Source of the DNA: an uncultured Hyphomicrobiales bacterium | GTDB taxonomy: Bacteria > Pseudomonadota > Alphaproteobacteria > Rhizobiales > Xanthobacteraceae | Length of the DNA: 49,454 nucleotides | Direction of reading: 5' to 3' | NCBI GenBank assembly: GCA_903885555.1 | Contig: CAISIV010000229.1 | Span: 1-49,454 of the forward strand | Translations under genes and position numbers: made by a program | Notes under the pieces: generated by a model | Databases searched by the model: none | The model's input: only the letters and a program-made list of their open reading frames with translations | What the model was told of the DNA's origin: nothing | Part shown: positions 34,048 to 43,422 of the stretch, one piece after another | Layout of the letters: every line of letters begins with the position of its first letter | Position numbering within the stretch: the first letter of the stretch is position 1

Positions 34048-34509
34048 CTAGGGCTCGACCAGAGATGACAGTTTCTGCTGTTCTGCCGCGCTGAGCGGCG
34101 GTGGCGGCGGGATAACGGCTCTTCGCCGCCGCGCCACAACGAACAGCGTAATGATGCCAATCAGCAGCACGGCCGGCGACACTGCCCACAGCAATAATGT
34201 GTGAAGCTCGAACGGCGGCTTGAGCAAAACGAATTCACCGTAGCGGGCGACCAGATAGTCGAGCACTTGCCTGTCGCTGTCGCCTTGAGTCAGACGCTCG
34301 CGCACCAGCACGCGCAGATCCTTCGCCAACGGCGCTTCTGAATCGTCGATCGACTGGTTCTGACACACCATGCAGCGCAACTCGCGCGACAGATCGCGCG
34401 CGCGCATCTCGAGCGCGGGATCCTTGAGGATTTCATCCGGCGTTACCGCGCGCGAAATCTGCGGCGTGATGGTCGCAATCAACACAGCAATGAGTGCGAG
34501 CTTGCGCAT
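34048..34509 (-). CDS. ccmH: Cytochrome c maturation protein CcmH (CycL)
   Basis: This 153-aa protein keeps apocytochrome c cysteines reduced for heme attachment in the periplasm. It has a signal peptide ([20 protein letters not shown]), the redox motif LRCMVCQNQ with Cys46 and Cys49, a conserved three-helix domain and one C-terminal membrane helix (about 106-128) followed by a basic, Pro-rich cytoplasmic tail. It lies 3 nt after ccmF and is the last gene of the ccmE-ccmF-ccmH unit. It is the short CcmH form, to which a separate CcmI normally belongs; no ccmI is seen next to it. Confidence 0.95.
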   Translation of the reverse strand: MRKLALIAVLIATITPQISRAVTPDEILKDPALEMRARDLSRELRCMVCQNQSIDDSEAPLAKDLRVLVRERLTQGDSDRQVLDYLVARYGEFVLLKPPFELHTLLLWAVSPAVLLIGIITLFVVARRRRAVIPPPPPLSAAEQQKLSSLVEP

Positions 34510-34512
34510 GCG

Positions 34513-36492
34513 CTACTCCGCCGGCTGCAGCGATGACGACTTCGTGGCGGGCTTTGGTGCACCGATGCGCAAGCGCCGGTCGGACAGCGATAGTCCGCCG
34601 CCGAACATCATCACCAACGAACCGAGCCAGATCAGCAGCACCATCGGCTTGTGATAAAGCCGAATCGCGATCGAGCCGTCTTCGTTGGTGTCACCGAGCG
34701 ACAGATAAAGCTGGCTGACGCCCCGCGTCAGCAAGGCTGCTTCCGTAGTCGAGGAGTTGCGCGAGGCAAAGCTGCGCTTGGACGGCTCCATCGTGCCGAT
34801 GACCACGCCGCCACTGCGCACGGTGAACTTGGCCGCCAGCTCGCGGAAGTTCGGACCAGAGTGCTGCGTCATGCCGTCGAAGGTGAGATCGTAGTCGGCC
34901 AGTGTCACCACCTGCGTGGGTTTGAGCGCCACGATGCGTTCGCTGGCCCAGGTCTGGCAGACGATCCCGAACAATGTCACCGCGATACCGAAATGCGCCA
35001 CCGCAGTGCCCCACGTCGAGCGCGGCAGACCGGCCGCGCGCATGCGCACGGTCGAAAGCGGCGCGCGGAACAGGTTGGTGCGCTCCGCCAGATCGACCAG
35101 CGCGCCGGTCATGACATAGAGGGCAAGACCGATGCCGAGCGGCGCCAGTGCCGATGACATGCCCATAACGACGAACGTCACCATGATCGCGACCAGTCCG
35201 GCGGCGAAGGCCGCCATCAGCCGTTGCGCCACGCCCAGCACGTCACCGCGCTTCCAGGCCAGTAATGGGCCGAACGGCATCGCAAACAGCAGCGGAATGA
35301 ACAGCGGCGCGAAGGTCAGGTTGAAGAACGGCGCGCCCACCGAGATCTTTTCATTGGTGAAGGCTTCCAGCGCCAGCGGATAGAGCGTGCCGACGAATAC
35401 CGTGAGACAGGCTGTCGTCAGGAACAGATTGTTGAACACCAGTGCGCCTTCGCGCGACACCGGCGCAAACAGGCCGCCCTGCTTCAACATCGGCGCGCGC
35501 CAGGCAAACAGCGTCAGCCCGCCGCCGATGAAAAACACCAGGATTGCGAGAATGAACACGCCGCGCGCCGGATCGCTGGCGAAGGTGTGCACCGATGTCA
35601 GTACGCCCGAGCGCACCAGGAAGGTGCCGATCAGCGACAGCGAGAACGCCAGGATCGCCAGCAGCAGCGTCCAGATTTTCAACGCATTGCGCTTTTCCAT
35701 CACCACCGCAGAATGCAAGAGCGCGGTGCCGGCAAGCCAGGGCATCAGCGAGGCATTTTCCACCGGGTCCCAGAACCAGAAACCGCCCCAGCCCAACTCG
35801 TAGTAGGCCCAGTACGAGCCCATCGCGATGCCGACCGTCAGGCACATCCAGGCAGCCAGCGTCCACGGCCGCACCCAGCGCGCCCAAGCAGCGTCGATAC
35901 GGCCTTCGATCAACGCGGCAATGGCAAACGAGAAGGCAATCGAGAAGCCGACATAGCCGAGATAGAGCAACGGCGGATGGATCGCGAGGCCGATGTCTTG
36001 CAGGATCGGATTGAGATCGCGGCCTTCGACCGGCGCTTGCGCCAGGCGCAGAAACGGGTTCGAGGTCAGCAGGATGAACAGATAAAACGCGCAGGCGATC
36101 CACGACTGCACCGCCAAGACGTTGGCTTTCAAAGTCTCCGGCAGGTTATTGCCGAACAGCGCAACCATCGCGCCGAACAGCGCCAGGATCAGCACCCACA
36201 ACAGCATCGAGCCTTCGTGGTTGCCCCACACGCTGGTGAACTTGTAGATCAGCGGCATCATCGAATGCGAATTCTCAAAGACATTGACGACCGAGAAATC
36301 CGACGTGACGTAACAGACGGTCAGCGCAGCGAACGCCGCCGAGACGAACGCGAACTGCATTACAGCGGTCGACGTCCCAAGACGCATCAATGCCGCATCG
36401 CGGCTCAGTGCCCCGATTAACGGCACGATCGACTGGATCAGCCCCAGCGCCAGCGCCAGCACCAGCGCGTAATGTCCGAGTTCGGGAATCAT
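34513..36492 (-). CDS. ccmF: Cytochrome c heme lyase subunit CcmF (CycK)
   Basis: This 659-aa multi-pass inner-membrane protein attaches heme to apocytochrome c. The heme-handling signature [18 protein letters not shown] (the tryptophan-rich WWD-like region) is near residue 235, an earlier [11 protein letters not shown] segment near residue 90, and about 14 or 15 membrane helices are visible with conserved His residues. The large periplasmic loop near residues 530-600 is present. The gene overlaps the end of ccmE by ATGA (36489-36492) and ends 3 nt before ccmH, so the three are cotranslated. Length and motifs are normal. Confidence 0.96.
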   Translation of the reverse strand: MIPELGHYALVLALALGLIQSIVPLIGALSRDAALMRLGTSTAVMQFAFVSAAFAALTVCYVTSDFSVVNVFENSHSMMPLIYKFTSVWGNHEGSMLLWVLILALFGAMVALFGNNLPETLKANVLAVQSWIACAFYLFILLTSNPFLRLAQAPVEGRDLNPILQDIGLAIHPPLLYLGYVGFSIAFSFAIAALIEGRIDAAWARWVRPWTLAAWMCLTVGIAMGSYWAYYELGWGGFWFWDPVENASLMPWLAGTALLHSAVVMEKRNALKIWTLLLAILAFSLSLIGTFLVRSGVLTSVHTFASDPARGVFILAILVFFIGGGLTLFAWRAPMLKQGGLFAPVSREGALVFNNLFLTTACLTVFVGTLYPLALEAFTNEKISVGAPFFNLTFAPLFIPLLFAMPFGPLLAWKRGDVLGVAQRLMAAFAAGLVAIMVTFVVMGMSSALAPLGIGLALYVMTGALVDLAERTNLFRAPLSTVRMRAAGLPRSTWGTAVAHFGIAVTLFGIVCQTWASERIVALKPTQVVTLADYDLTFDGMTQHSGPNFRELAAKFTVRSGGVVIGTMEPSKRSFASRNSSTTEAALLTRGVSQLYLSLGDTNEDGSIAIRLYHKPMVLLIWLGSLVMMFGGGLSLSDRRLRIGAPKPATKSSSLQPAE

Positions 36493-36947
36493 TTCGGTTT
36501 ACTCCCGGCGTCTTCGCCTTCTTGCCAGCGGCCGGTTTTCTTCAAAGCGTCGACCACCTCGCGCGGCATGTATTTCTCATCATGCTTGGCCAGCACGGTA
36601 TCTGCAACAAAGATGCCGCTGCCATCGAGCTTGCCTTCAGTTACCACGCCCTGCCCTTCGCGAAACAGATCCGGCACGATGCCTTGATAACGAACAGCGA
36701 TATCCTTGTTACCGTCCGTCACATCGAACCGAATTTGCAGATTGTCGCCGCGCACGAGCGTGCCGGGCTTGACCAGCCCGCCGACACGCATCCGCGTACC
36801 GGCGGCCGGCTTCTTCTCGACGATGTCAGTCGGCGAATTAAAGAATACGATCGAATCCCGCAGCGCGCTCAAAACCAGCGCAGCCGCGATTCCCAGTACA
36901 CCGAGGCTTGAGCCGATCAATATCAAACGGCGCTGCTTGCGGGTCAT
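36489..36947 (-). CDS. ccmE: Cytochrome c maturation heme chaperone CcmE (CycJ)
   Basis: This 152-aa protein carries heme covalently from the CcmABCD export unit to CcmF. It has one N-terminal membrane anchor (about residues 8-28) and an OB-fold domain. The heme-binding His122 and Tyr126 are in AKHDEKYMP. The ATG at 36947 matches the family N-terminus MTRKQRRL; an AGGA motif lies nine bases upstream. It is the first gene of the ccmE-ccmF-ccmH unit; the gene before it in the same direction, 102 nt upstream, is not the expected ccmI. Confidence 0.95.
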   Translation of the reverse strand: MTRKQRRLILIGSSLGVLGIAAALVLSALRDSIVFFNSPTDIVEKKPAAGTRMRVGGLVKPGTLVRGDNLQIRFDVTDGNKDIAVRYQGIVPDLFREGQGVVTEGKLDGSGIFVADTVLAKHDEKYMPREVVDALKKTGRWQEGEDAGSKPK

Positions 36948-37048
36948 AACGGAGGGTCCTATTGCCGGTCGTTTAGCACTAAACCGGCTAGCCGCAAGCG
37001 TCGCCATGATCGAGGTCAAATCGGGGCAAACGGGCAAAAGCGACGGTT

Positions 37049-38449
37049 TTAGCTGGCTTTGCGGTCCGTGGTGCGGGCCACTTCGGCCGCTTTCCCCATC
37101 ATCGCGGCATAATCATGCCCGAATACCTTGTCACAGAGCCGAACGGCGGCATCGGCCTGGGACTGGCGGAAGCCGCGGTCTCCCTCACCGGCGTGCCGCA
37201 CGCCGTCGAGCAAAGGCTGCATGCCGCGGTCGAGGAACCCCTGGAGTTCTGTGAAAGTACGCTGCGTCATCTCGCTGACGGCAAGCTCGTTGGCGAAATA
37301 CCGGCATGAGCCGACGAATTCGACCAAGGCCTCGACATCGGCGACCTCTTCCGGATCGAGCACGGAGTTCGGCGGAATTTCGAATGAAGGACGGGGCCGT
37401 AGCAACTGCCGGACCCGACCTGGCATGGACTCGATTTCGGCACGCAGCAAATCGGCGATCTTGCCACGGATGACGCCGAGGGCGCGGCCCCAGGTGCTGC
37501 TTATCGGCAAATCGAGTTCGGTGCGCAGCCCGCGCGCCGAGTCGTGGATGGTCTTGAGCAAAGCCGAAACCGCGACGCCGCGTCCGGTACGCAATTCGTC
37601 GCGCAGTTCGCCGACCATGCGTTCGAGATCGGCGATGACGATCGTCACGGCGATGCTGTACGGCGTTTCAGCGACGCGCGCCGCGGTGTCGCTGCCGGCC
37701 GCTTTGGTGGCGAGACGCACCAACTGCCAGGGTGCCGCCATGCGGTGCATCACCGTCAGCAGCGCATAGGGAAACAGTTCGCGGTCAAACGCCGCAACGC
37801 TTTCGATCAGGACCTTGCAACTGTCCAATTGGCCGCCGGTCAGATTGCCGATCCGCAACGGCAGATGTCCGGCCAGTTCCGCCAGCCGGTCGCGGTTCTT
37901 GAGCACGCACAGCATCGTGTCGGTATCTTCGCTCGTCCTTGGCGTGCCGACCTGGGCCAGCAGCCGGCGGCGCAGCCGATCGTCGGACGCGGCGGGTGCG
38001 AAATGGCTCTCGAAGGCAGCGACGACACGATCCTGGAAACGCCGCGTCAGGGTCTCGGCTTTCGCCTCGTTGCTGAGAAGCAGAGCACCACTGATCTGTT
38101 CGCCCAGCGATTTGGCTTCGCTCGGCAACAGATCGCGGCCGATCCAGGTCCACAACGGGACGAGCGAAGACCGCGCGATACGGTGCGGATGATTGTGATC
38201 GCCATGGTCGTCGACCAGAAACGGTTCAAGCGGTTTGAAGAACAGCCGGGACGAAGTGCTGACGCGCGGTGCGCCCTCGCGCTGTTCGCGCACGACGCGG
38301 CGCAGTTCCTGAAGGACGAGATCGACTCCGGCAATATCCTCGCCGCGCAACATGCAGCGTTCGAGCTCGCCGATCAGCAACGTCCGTGCTTTCGGTGTCA
38401 GCTCGCGTAGAAATTGCCGCAGCCGCTCAGTCGTGTCGGCGCCAGCCAT
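37049..38449 (-). CDS. Unrecognised 466-aa cytoplasmic protein in the ccmI slot
   Basis: This 466-aa protein has no signal peptide, no membrane helix and no motif known to me. It is rich in Arg, Leu and Glu and appears almost wholly alpha-helical; segments such as [35 protein letters not shown] and [18 protein letters not shown] look like packed helices. Codon use matches the neighbours. In rhizobia the gene between feuQ and ccmE is ccmI/cycH, a membrane-anchored TPR protein; this one does not show the two N-terminal helices or the TPR pattern, so it is not a divergent CcmI as far as can be seen. It may be a lineage-specific conserved protein. Function unknown. Confidence 0.75.
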   Translation of the reverse strand: MAGADTTERLRQFLRELTPKARTLLIGELERCMLRGEDIAGVDLVLQELRRVVREQREGAPRVSTSSRLFFKPLEPFLVDDHGDHNHPHRIARSSLVPLWTWIGRDLLPSEAKSLGEQISGALLLSNEAKAETLTRRFQDRVVAAFESHFAPAASDDRLRRRLLAQVGTPRTSEDTDTMLCVLKNRDRLAELAGHLPLRIGNLTGGQLDSCKVLIESVAAFDRELFPYALLTVMHRMAAPWQLVRLATKAAGSDTAARVAETPYSIAVTIVIADLERMVGELRDELRTGRGVAVSALLKTIHDSARGLRTELDLPISSTWGRALGVIRGKIADLLRAEIESMPGRVRQLLRPRPSFEIPPNSVLDPEEVADVEALVEFVGSCRYFANELAVSEMTQRTFTELQGFLDRGMQPLLDGVRHAGEGDRGFRQSQADAAVRLCDKVFGHDYAAMMGKAAEVARTTDRKAS

Positions 38450-38551
38450 GGCCGCCCTACCTGCTCTTGAATCGAGCCAGTAGGTAACGCGCTGCCCATT
38501 AACATTACATTAAGCATAAAACGTCGGTGAATTAGCCCACCGGCGGACGGG

Positions 38552-39043
38552 CTAGCCCACTGAAGACCAGGTACCATCCGGGTTGCGGCAGGCCGTGCTG
38601 CGAACCGTCTCGGGCCGTCCGTCCAGATAGATGGTGTGGGTGAACGAACGGCAGCTGCGGTCCATCTGTTGATAGGCCGGACCGGGCACGATGGTGCCGT
38701 AGCGACCGGAATCGGGATTGCGCCAGGTGACCGGCGCGCCGGACTGACCGCGCTCGAGGGCATTCATCTGCGCCTCGTAGGCGCGCCGCTTGTCTTCATC
38801 GTCCATGGCCGCGCCGATGCGGTTGCCGATCAGGCCGCCAAGCAGGCCGCCGACCGCCGCACCCGCCAGCCGGTTGCCGGTGCCGCCACCCGCTACCGCC
38901 GCGCCGAGCAGCGCGCCACCGCCGGCGCCGAGCAAGGTGCCCGAATTTTCCCGCGGTCCCGGGCCGCTGCCATCCGGGCTGCCGGCGCAGGCGGCAAGCG
39001 AAAGGCCGAGCATGGTGATAGCGGCAAACTTGAGCTTGGACAT
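38552..39043 (-). CDS. Glycine-zipper outer-membrane lipoprotein
   Basis: This 163-aa protein has a lipoprotein signal, MSKLKFAAITMLGLSLAAC, with the lipidated Cys at residue 19. The mature part opens with a flexible Gly/Ser/Pro segment, then a glycine zipper (LGAGGGALLGAAVAGGGTGN, followed by LLGGLIGNRIGAAM) that can insert in the membrane, and a C-terminal domain of about 80 residues with WRNPDSGRYGTI and two Cys, resembling 17-kDa-antigen/RT0821-type surface proteins. The start at 39043 is fixed by the lipobox spacing; an upstream in-frame ATG at 39118 would break the signal. It lies 97 nt downstream of the feuQ-like gene. Confidence 0.85.
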   Translation of the reverse strand: MSKLKFAAITMLGLSLAACAGSPDGSGPGPRENSGTLLGAGGGALLGAAVAGGGTGNRLAGAAVGGLLGGLIGNRIGAAMDDEDKRRAYEAQMNALERGQSGAPVTWRNPDSGRYGTIVPGPAYQQMDRSCRSFTHTIYLDGRPETVRSTACRNPDGTWSSVG

Positions 39044-39140
39044 CGAGACCCCCGGAAAAGCGACCGTACCCGTCATGGGCGTTAAGACCAGTCTATCGGG
39101 ATGGGAGGATTGGGGCAAAAGTCCGGCGGGGACAAAAGGC

Positions 39141-40517
39141 TCACCCTGCCGGCAGCACCAATTCGGCCCTCAAGCCGCCGGTCGGCGCCGCACCCAGCGT
39201 CAGGCTTCCACCATACAGGGCGGCCAGTTCGACCACGATCGAAAGCCCGAGACCCGAGCCCGGCTTGGTCTCGTCCAAACGGCGGCCACGCTTGGCGACC
39301 TGCTCGCGTTCCGAGGGCGACAGCCCGCGCCCGTCATCGTCCACCACCAGCCGGACGACCTGTGTCGCGCTGGCCGGATCGGGGCGCTCGCAGCCCACTT
39401 CGATCGTCACCCGGGAAGACGCCCACTTGCAGGCATTGTCCACCAGATTGCCGATCATTTCCTCAAGGTCGGGTCGCTCGCCGTGGAAGCGCGCCTTGTC
39501 GTCGGCATGCACGTCGATGATGAGGTCCTTGTCGCGATGGATCTTCTCCATGGTGCGCGCCAGCGCTGTCACGACCGGAGCCACTTCGGTCACGGACCCG
39601 ACAACGGTGAGGCGGGCCGCGAGACGCGCGCGTTCCAGATGACGCGCGACCTGGTCGCGCATGATGTCGGCCTGCTCCAGCACCTTGAGCGCGAAGGGAT
39701 CGCTGCCGCGCGCCGCGGCTTCATTGACCATGACAGATAGCGGGGTCTTGAGCGCATGCGCGAGATTGCCGACATGGGTGCGGGCGCGCTCGACGATTTC
39801 CTTGTTGGCGTCGATCAGCGCATTGGTTTCTCGCGCCAGCGGCGCAATCTCTTCGGGAAACGTACCTGCCAGCCGCTCGGCCGACCCGCTGCGAATAGCC
39901 GCGAGGCTATCGCTGATGCGTTTGAGCGGCGCGAGACCGAACCGCACCTGGAACATGGTGGTGAGCAGCAGCACCGCAGCCAATATGGAGAACGTCAGGA
40001 TAAGCGCCTGATCGAAGGATTTTGTCTCGTCTGAGATTTCGGCGGCGTCGCCAGCGACTGCGACAAGATAATGCCCTTCGTCGCCCAGATCGATATTGCG
40101 CTCGACCATTCGCAGCTTCTGATCTTCAGGCCCTGGCACATAACCTTGCCGCGAGCCGTCGGGAGACGCCGTAACACCAAACGTCTCAAGATGCGGCAAC
40201 CCGCCATCCCACAACGAACGCGACGCGCGCTTGTCCGGCTTGCCGGGATCGAGCCGCGTCACCTGCCAGTACCAGCCCGACAGCGGCAGCTCGAACAAGG
40301 GCTCACCGAGCGATTGCGAAAACTTCTCGCTGGCCTCGTCGGGCGACGCCACATCGGCGACCAGCGTGCGCAAGTAGACACCGAGCCGCCGGTCGAAAGC
40401 GCGCTCGGCCGATTGCCGATAGAGCGATGACAACACGAAGCCGGTAATCAGGAGGATGAATACGGCCCAGGCGGTGGCCGAGAGAAACAGACGCAGCGCG
40501 AGAGAGTTGGCGCGCAT
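39141..40517 (-). CDS. feuQ: FeuQ-like sensor histidine kinase
   Basis: This 458-aa kinase has a first membrane helix (about residues 10-32), a periplasmic domain of about 130 residues with DLPLS-type strands and WYWQVTRLD, a second helix (about 173-194), a HAMP-like linker and a kinase core. The phospho-acceptor is His254 in VGNLAHALKTPLSVM, and the ATPase has NLVDNACKWA, DDGRGLS and GSGLGLSIV. The LAHALKTPL form of the H-box is shared with PhoQ and FeuQ. Its position directly after a FeuP-like regulator and close to the ccm genes supports the FeuPQ assignment; in Sinorhizobium this pair controls cyclic glucan export. The target here is not tested. Confidence 0.85.
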   Translation of the reverse strand: MRANSLALRLFLSATAWAVFILLITGFVLSSLYRQSAERAFDRRLGVYLRTLVADVASPDEASEKFSQSLGEPLFELPLSGWYWQVTRLDPGKPDKRASRSLWDGGLPHLETFGVTASPDGSRQGYVPGPEDQKLRMVERNIDLGDEGHYLVAVAGDAAEISDETKSFDQALILTFSILAAVLLLTTMFQVRFGLAPLKRISDSLAAIRSGSAERLAGTFPEEIAPLARETNALIDANKEIVERARTHVGNLAHALKTPLSVMVNEAAARGSDPFALKVLEQADIMRDQVARHLERARLAARLTVVGSVTEVAPVVTALARTMEKIHRDKDLIIDVHADDKARFHGERPDLEEMIGNLVDNACKWASSRVTIEVGCERPDPASATQVVRLVVDDDGRGLSPSEREQVAKRGRRLDETKPGSGLGLSIVVELAALYGGSLTLGAAPTGGLRAELVLPAG

Positions 40518-40520
40518 GCG

Positions 40521-41189
40521 TTACCGCGTCTCCGGCGGGCTGAGCAGATACCCCAGACCGCGTACGGTCTGGATGATATCGACGCCGAGCTTCTTGCGGA
40601 TGCGGCCGACGAAAACCTCGATGGTGTTGGAGTCGCGGTCGAAGTCCTGGTCGTAAAGATGCTCGACCAGTTCGGTGCGCGACACGACGCGGCCGGTGTG
40701 GTGCATCAGATAGGACAGCAGCCGGTATTCGTGGCTGGTCAGCTTCACCGGATTGCCGTCGACGGCGACGCGCCCCGTGCGCGAGTCGAGACGTACCGGA
40801 CCGCATTCGAATTCGCTTTTGGCATGGCCGACCGCGCGGCGCAGCAGCGCGCGCACCCGCGCCAGCACTTCCTCGAGATGGAAGGGCTTGGCGACGTAAT
40901 CGTCGGCGCCGGCGTCGAAGCCCTGGACCTTGTCGCTCCAGCGGTCGCGCGCCGTGAGCATCAGCACGGGCATGATTTTCCCGGCGCGCCGCCAGGATTC
41001 CAGCACCGAAATGCCGTCCATTTTCGGCAGGCCGATGTCGAGAATGACGGCGTCATAGGGCTCGGATTCGCCGAGGAAATGCCCTTCTTCGCCATCGAAG
41101 GCGCGGTCGACGACGTAGCCGGCATCGGTCAGCGCCGTGGTGAGCTGGCGGTTGAGGTCGGGGTCGTCCTCGACGACGAGGAGGCGCAA
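40521..41189 (-). CDS. feuP: FeuP-like OmpR-family response regulator
   Basis: This 222-aa regulator has Asp8/Asp9 and phospho-acceptor Asp51 (LDIGLPKMDG), a VAKPF Lys loop and a C-terminal winged helix (LTSHEYRLLSYLMHHTGRVV, then SNTIEVFVGRIRKKLGVD). The sequence fits the PhoP/FeuP group closely. The start is taken as TTG at 41189, which gives MRLLVVEDDP; an ATG at 41234 exists upstream but adds 15 residues without family support. GGAG lies about ten bases before the TTG. The kinase gene follows after 3 nt. Confidence 0.9.
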   Translation of the reverse strand: MRLLVVEDDPDLNRQLTTALTDAGYVVDRAFDGEEGHFLGESEPYDAVILDIGLPKMDGISVLESWRRAGKIMPVLMLTARDRWSDKVQGFDAGADDYVAKPFHLEEVLARVRALLRRAVGHAKSEFECGPVRLDSRTGRVAVDGNPVKLTSHEYRLLSYLMHHTGRVVSRTELVEHLYDQDFDRDSNTIEVFVGRIRKKLGVDIIQTVRGLGYLLSPPETR

Positions 41190-41334
41190 GGTCTTATGTC
41201 TCCGGCGAAGTGTTGTTGGTGGGCACATTGCCACCGTCGCCGGGCAGAGTCAGTAGTCGGAAAACCGGCTAAGGTGGGATTTAGGCGCGTACCGGTGAAC
41301 GCGGTCTGAATGAAGGCGCTTATTTTCGCCTTGT

Positions 41335-42015
41335 TCAGCTCTCGAAGCCTGAAAACGTCGCGAAGGCATCGAGCGGCTCGCGCGGGGAGCGCCAGCCGTT
41401 AATCGGGGCAGCAGAGTCCTCGTAACCGACCGCCATACCCGAATAGACCATCAGGTGATCGGGAAGCTGCAGGAAATCGCGGACGGTGCGGTGGAATGAC
41501 ACCCAGGCCTGCTGCGGACAGGTATGCAAACCGAAATCGCGTGCCAGCAAGGCGACCGTCTGCAGATAGCCGCCAATATCGGCCCATTGCGCCGGGCCAT
41601 GCGCCTTCTCGCGCGCAAAGAATAAAGCGACCGGGGCGCCGAAGAATTCGTAGTTGCGGGCGTACTGCCTGTAGCGAGCCGACTTGTCTTCGCGCGGGAC
41701 GCCGATCGCCCGATACAGTCGTTCGCCGACGTCAAAGCTCCGCTCCCGGTATGGCTCGCTCATAGGCTGCGGATAGATGACGTATTCGACGCCCTCGCCT
41801 TTCGGCAGTTCGGTCGCCATGCGCGGCCGCAGCAGACCTTTAAGTTCCTCGACGCGCTTGCCGGCAACCGCATAGACTCGCCATGGCTGCATGTTGCCGG
41901 CCGACGGCGCGCGCGCCGCTCGCTCGACGATGTCGCGCACGGTCGCTTCGGGAACCGGCGTCGGCAGAAAAGCCCGGCAGGAATATCGGGAGGCTACGGC
42001 TTCACGCACATCCAT
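41335..42015 (-). CDS. Nitroreductase family flavoprotein
   Basis: This 226-aa protein is an FMN-dependent nitroreductase/dehydrogenase-like enzyme that would reduce nitro groups, quinones or unsaturated bonds with NAD(P)H. The FMN-phosphate motif RYSCRAFLPTPV is at residues 9-20, followed by APSAGNMQPW; the later GGYLQTVALLARDFGLHTCP helix and VGYEDSAAPIN strand are typical. GGAG precedes the ATG at 42015 by six bases. It separates the feuPQ-ccm block from the phage-like lysis genes and starts 72 nt from the holin end. Substrate not inferable. Confidence 0.9.
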   Translation of the reverse strand: MDVREAVASRYSCRAFLPTPVPEATVRDIVERAARAPSAGNMQPWRVYAVAGKRVEELKGLLRPRMATELPKGEGVEYVIYPQPMSEPYRERSFDVGERLYRAIGVPREDKSARYRQYARNYEFFGAPVALFFAREKAHGPAQWADIGGYLQTVALLARDFGLHTCPQQAWVSFHRTVRDFLQLPDHLMVYSGMAVGYEDSAAPINGWRSPREPLDAFATFSGFES

Positions 42016-42086
42016 CGGACTCTCCACGGCAAGAAAACAGAACAAGTGTGGAGAGTGTGGCGGTTCAAAGCGCCACTGCCAAGCAG

Positions 42087-42491
42087 TCACTTGCGCGAGA
42101 GTATCCGCGCCACCTTCTCAATGCTTCGCCCGCCGAAATAGGCCGTCAGCACGATCATCGCCCATTGCGCAACGTCACCCGTCAGCGCCGCGGTACTGCC
42201 GAGACCGAGAACCCGATCCCAGACGACGACCTTCCAAATATATATGACGAAGGCAAAGGCAAACAGCGGCCGCGGCAGCGCCGTGAACCATCGCCCCTCC
42301 TCGGCGATGACGACCTGTGTGGCCAGTTCGCGTTCGCGCTGCTCCAGCCCAAATTCACGCGCGGCCAGATCGGCCGCGATCTTCTCGCTCGTGTTTTCTG
42401 ACGTGAGTTTGGCGCGGTAGGCGTCGACCGCGGCTTTGGCGAACGGCCCGCCGAGCAGATTGCCGAGCCAGCCGAGAATGGTCGCGAACAT
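42087..42491 (-). CDS. GTA-type 3TM holin
   Basis: This 134-aa protein resembles the 3TM holin family found in gene transfer agents and their relatives. Residues 1-20 form a hydrophobic start (MFATILGWLGNLLGGPFAKA), a charged amphipathic helix follows (30-60), and two further helices appear at about 75-93 (LFAFAFVIYIWKVVVW) and 105-122 (AQWAMIVLTAYFGGRS). The conserved RWFTALPRPLFAF segment precedes the second helix. Holins make the membrane pores that let the endolysin out. The start lies 1 nt after the stop of the 75-aa gene upstream; with the muramidase it forms a lysis cassette. Confidence 0.78.
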   Translation of the reverse strand: MFATILGWLGNLLGGPFAKAAVDAYRAKLTSENTSEKIAADLAAREFGLEQRERELATQVVIAEEGRWFTALPRPLFAFAFVIYIWKVVVWDRVLGLGSTAALTGDVAQWAMIVLTAYFGGRSIEKVARILSRK

Positions 42492-42492
42492 T

Positions 42493-42720
42493 TCAGACCT
42501 TCTCGATTGTGCGCCGTCGCGCGAGCTCGGTGATCAGCCCGATCGCGATCACATAATATGGAATGAATTTCGGTTGAAGCACCGACTGGATCGCAGCCGT
42601 GACATTCGGATCCGCTAACAAGGCTTCACCTGCGGCCAGAAGCAATCCGACGAGCGCGACCAGACGTGCCCACAGAATCGTCAGCGAGTGTTTGAACCAG
42701 GCTTTGATATTGTCCCACAT
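42493..42720 (-). CDS. Small membrane protein of the lysis cassette
   Basis: This 75-aa protein starts at ATG 42720 and has two hydrophobic segments, LVALVGLLLAAGEALLA (about residues 20-36) and FIPYYVIAIGLITELA (about 52-67), separated by a polar linker, with a basic tail (RRRTIEKV). It lies 1 nt from the muramidase stop and 1 nt from the holin start, so the three genes are one unit. It may be an antiholin, a second holin or a spanin-like partner; no family is recognised. Confidence 0.7.
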   Translation of the reverse strand: MWDNIKAWFKHSLTILWARLVALVGLLLAAGEALLADPNVTAAIQSVLQPKFIPYYVIAIGLITELARRRTIEKV

Positions 42721-42721
42721 G

Positions 42722-43357
42722 TTATGTCCTCTTGAATGCAGCAAGGATAGTTGAGACCAGGAAACGAAAAAGCCCGCTCGCGGCGGGCTGTTCATGCTGA
42801 GGCTCGGTGAGCGAAGCTGGCGGCGGCGCGGTTGCCGTTGGCCCGGCCATCGCCAGAGCCGTCGCCCTCACCTCGGCGACGCGCCGGCCCCAGCCCGCAC
42901 CGAACACCGGCCATGTCTTCAGAGACTGCAGAAACCGCATTCGCTCGTCGCAGATCGCGACAATGAGCGCTTTGGCGTCGGACCCACGCGCTGCCGCGAT
43001 CACCGCATCATTCACGACGCTTGTGGTGTCGGGCAGCCGTAACACGCGCCGCAGCACCTTGCCGGAACGGCCGATGCCGCTGTTCACGCCATAATCGAAC
43101 ACCGCGTAGTCGACGCCCGCCGGCAATTCGTCGCCACGCTGCGCGTCCCAGTATTTGGCGCGATAGATCGTCTTGGCTTCATCGAGCTTCATCGCCTTGA
43201 CGTCGGCCGCGTTCGCGCCGGGCTTCACGTATTTCCGGTAGTCGAAAATCGTGATGCCGAAATTGGTCGGCCCGCCTGGATCGGCGGGATGGTTGGTGTA
43301 ACCGCCTTCGTGGGCCAGCAGGCGCACGAGCGAAGTATCATAAGTTGATGTGGCCAT
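42722..43357 (-). CDS. GH108-family muramidase (endolysin)
   Basis: This 211-aa lysozyme-like enzyme cleaves peptidoglycan. The catalytic motif is LAHEGGYTNHPADPGGPTNF with Glu17 as acid/base, as in glycoside hydrolase family 108 (N-acetylmuramidase), and the YDYGVNSG-type segment (FDYGVNSGIGRS) plus a C-terminal peptidoglycan-binding part (residues about 95-170) follow. An Ala/Pro/Thr linker and a hydrophobic end (GLFRFLVSTILAAF) resemble a membrane tether. No signal peptide is present, so release depends on the holin. GGAGAGAG precedes the ATG at 43357. It is one of the few GTA-cluster genes that is complete. Confidence 0.88.
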   Translation of the reverse strand: MATSTYDTSLVRLLAHEGGYTNHPADPGGPTNFGITIFDYRKYVKPGANAADVKAMKLDEAKTIYRAKYWDAQRGDELPAGVDYAVFDYGVNSGIGRSGKVLRRVLRLPDTTSVVNDAVIAAARGSDAKALIVAICDERMRFLQSLKTWPVFGAGWGRRVAEVRATALAMAGPTATAPPPASLTEPQHEQPAASGLFRFLVSTILAAFKRT

Positions 43358-43398
43358 AGCTCTCTCCAAATGATTGAGCTAAGCGGGTATCAAAACAC

Positions 43399-43415
43399 CT
43401 ATAAACAATTTATAG
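43399..43415. promoter_or_regulatory. AT-rich dyad before the acyltransferase gene
   Basis: CTATAAA-CAA-TTTATAG is a perfect 7-base inverted repeat with a 3-base centre, in an AT-rich patch 8 bases before the ATG at 43423. It may be an operator or 5'-UTR hairpin and includes a TATAAA -10-like string. Confidence 0.45.
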
Positions 43416-43422
43416 TTGTGTT

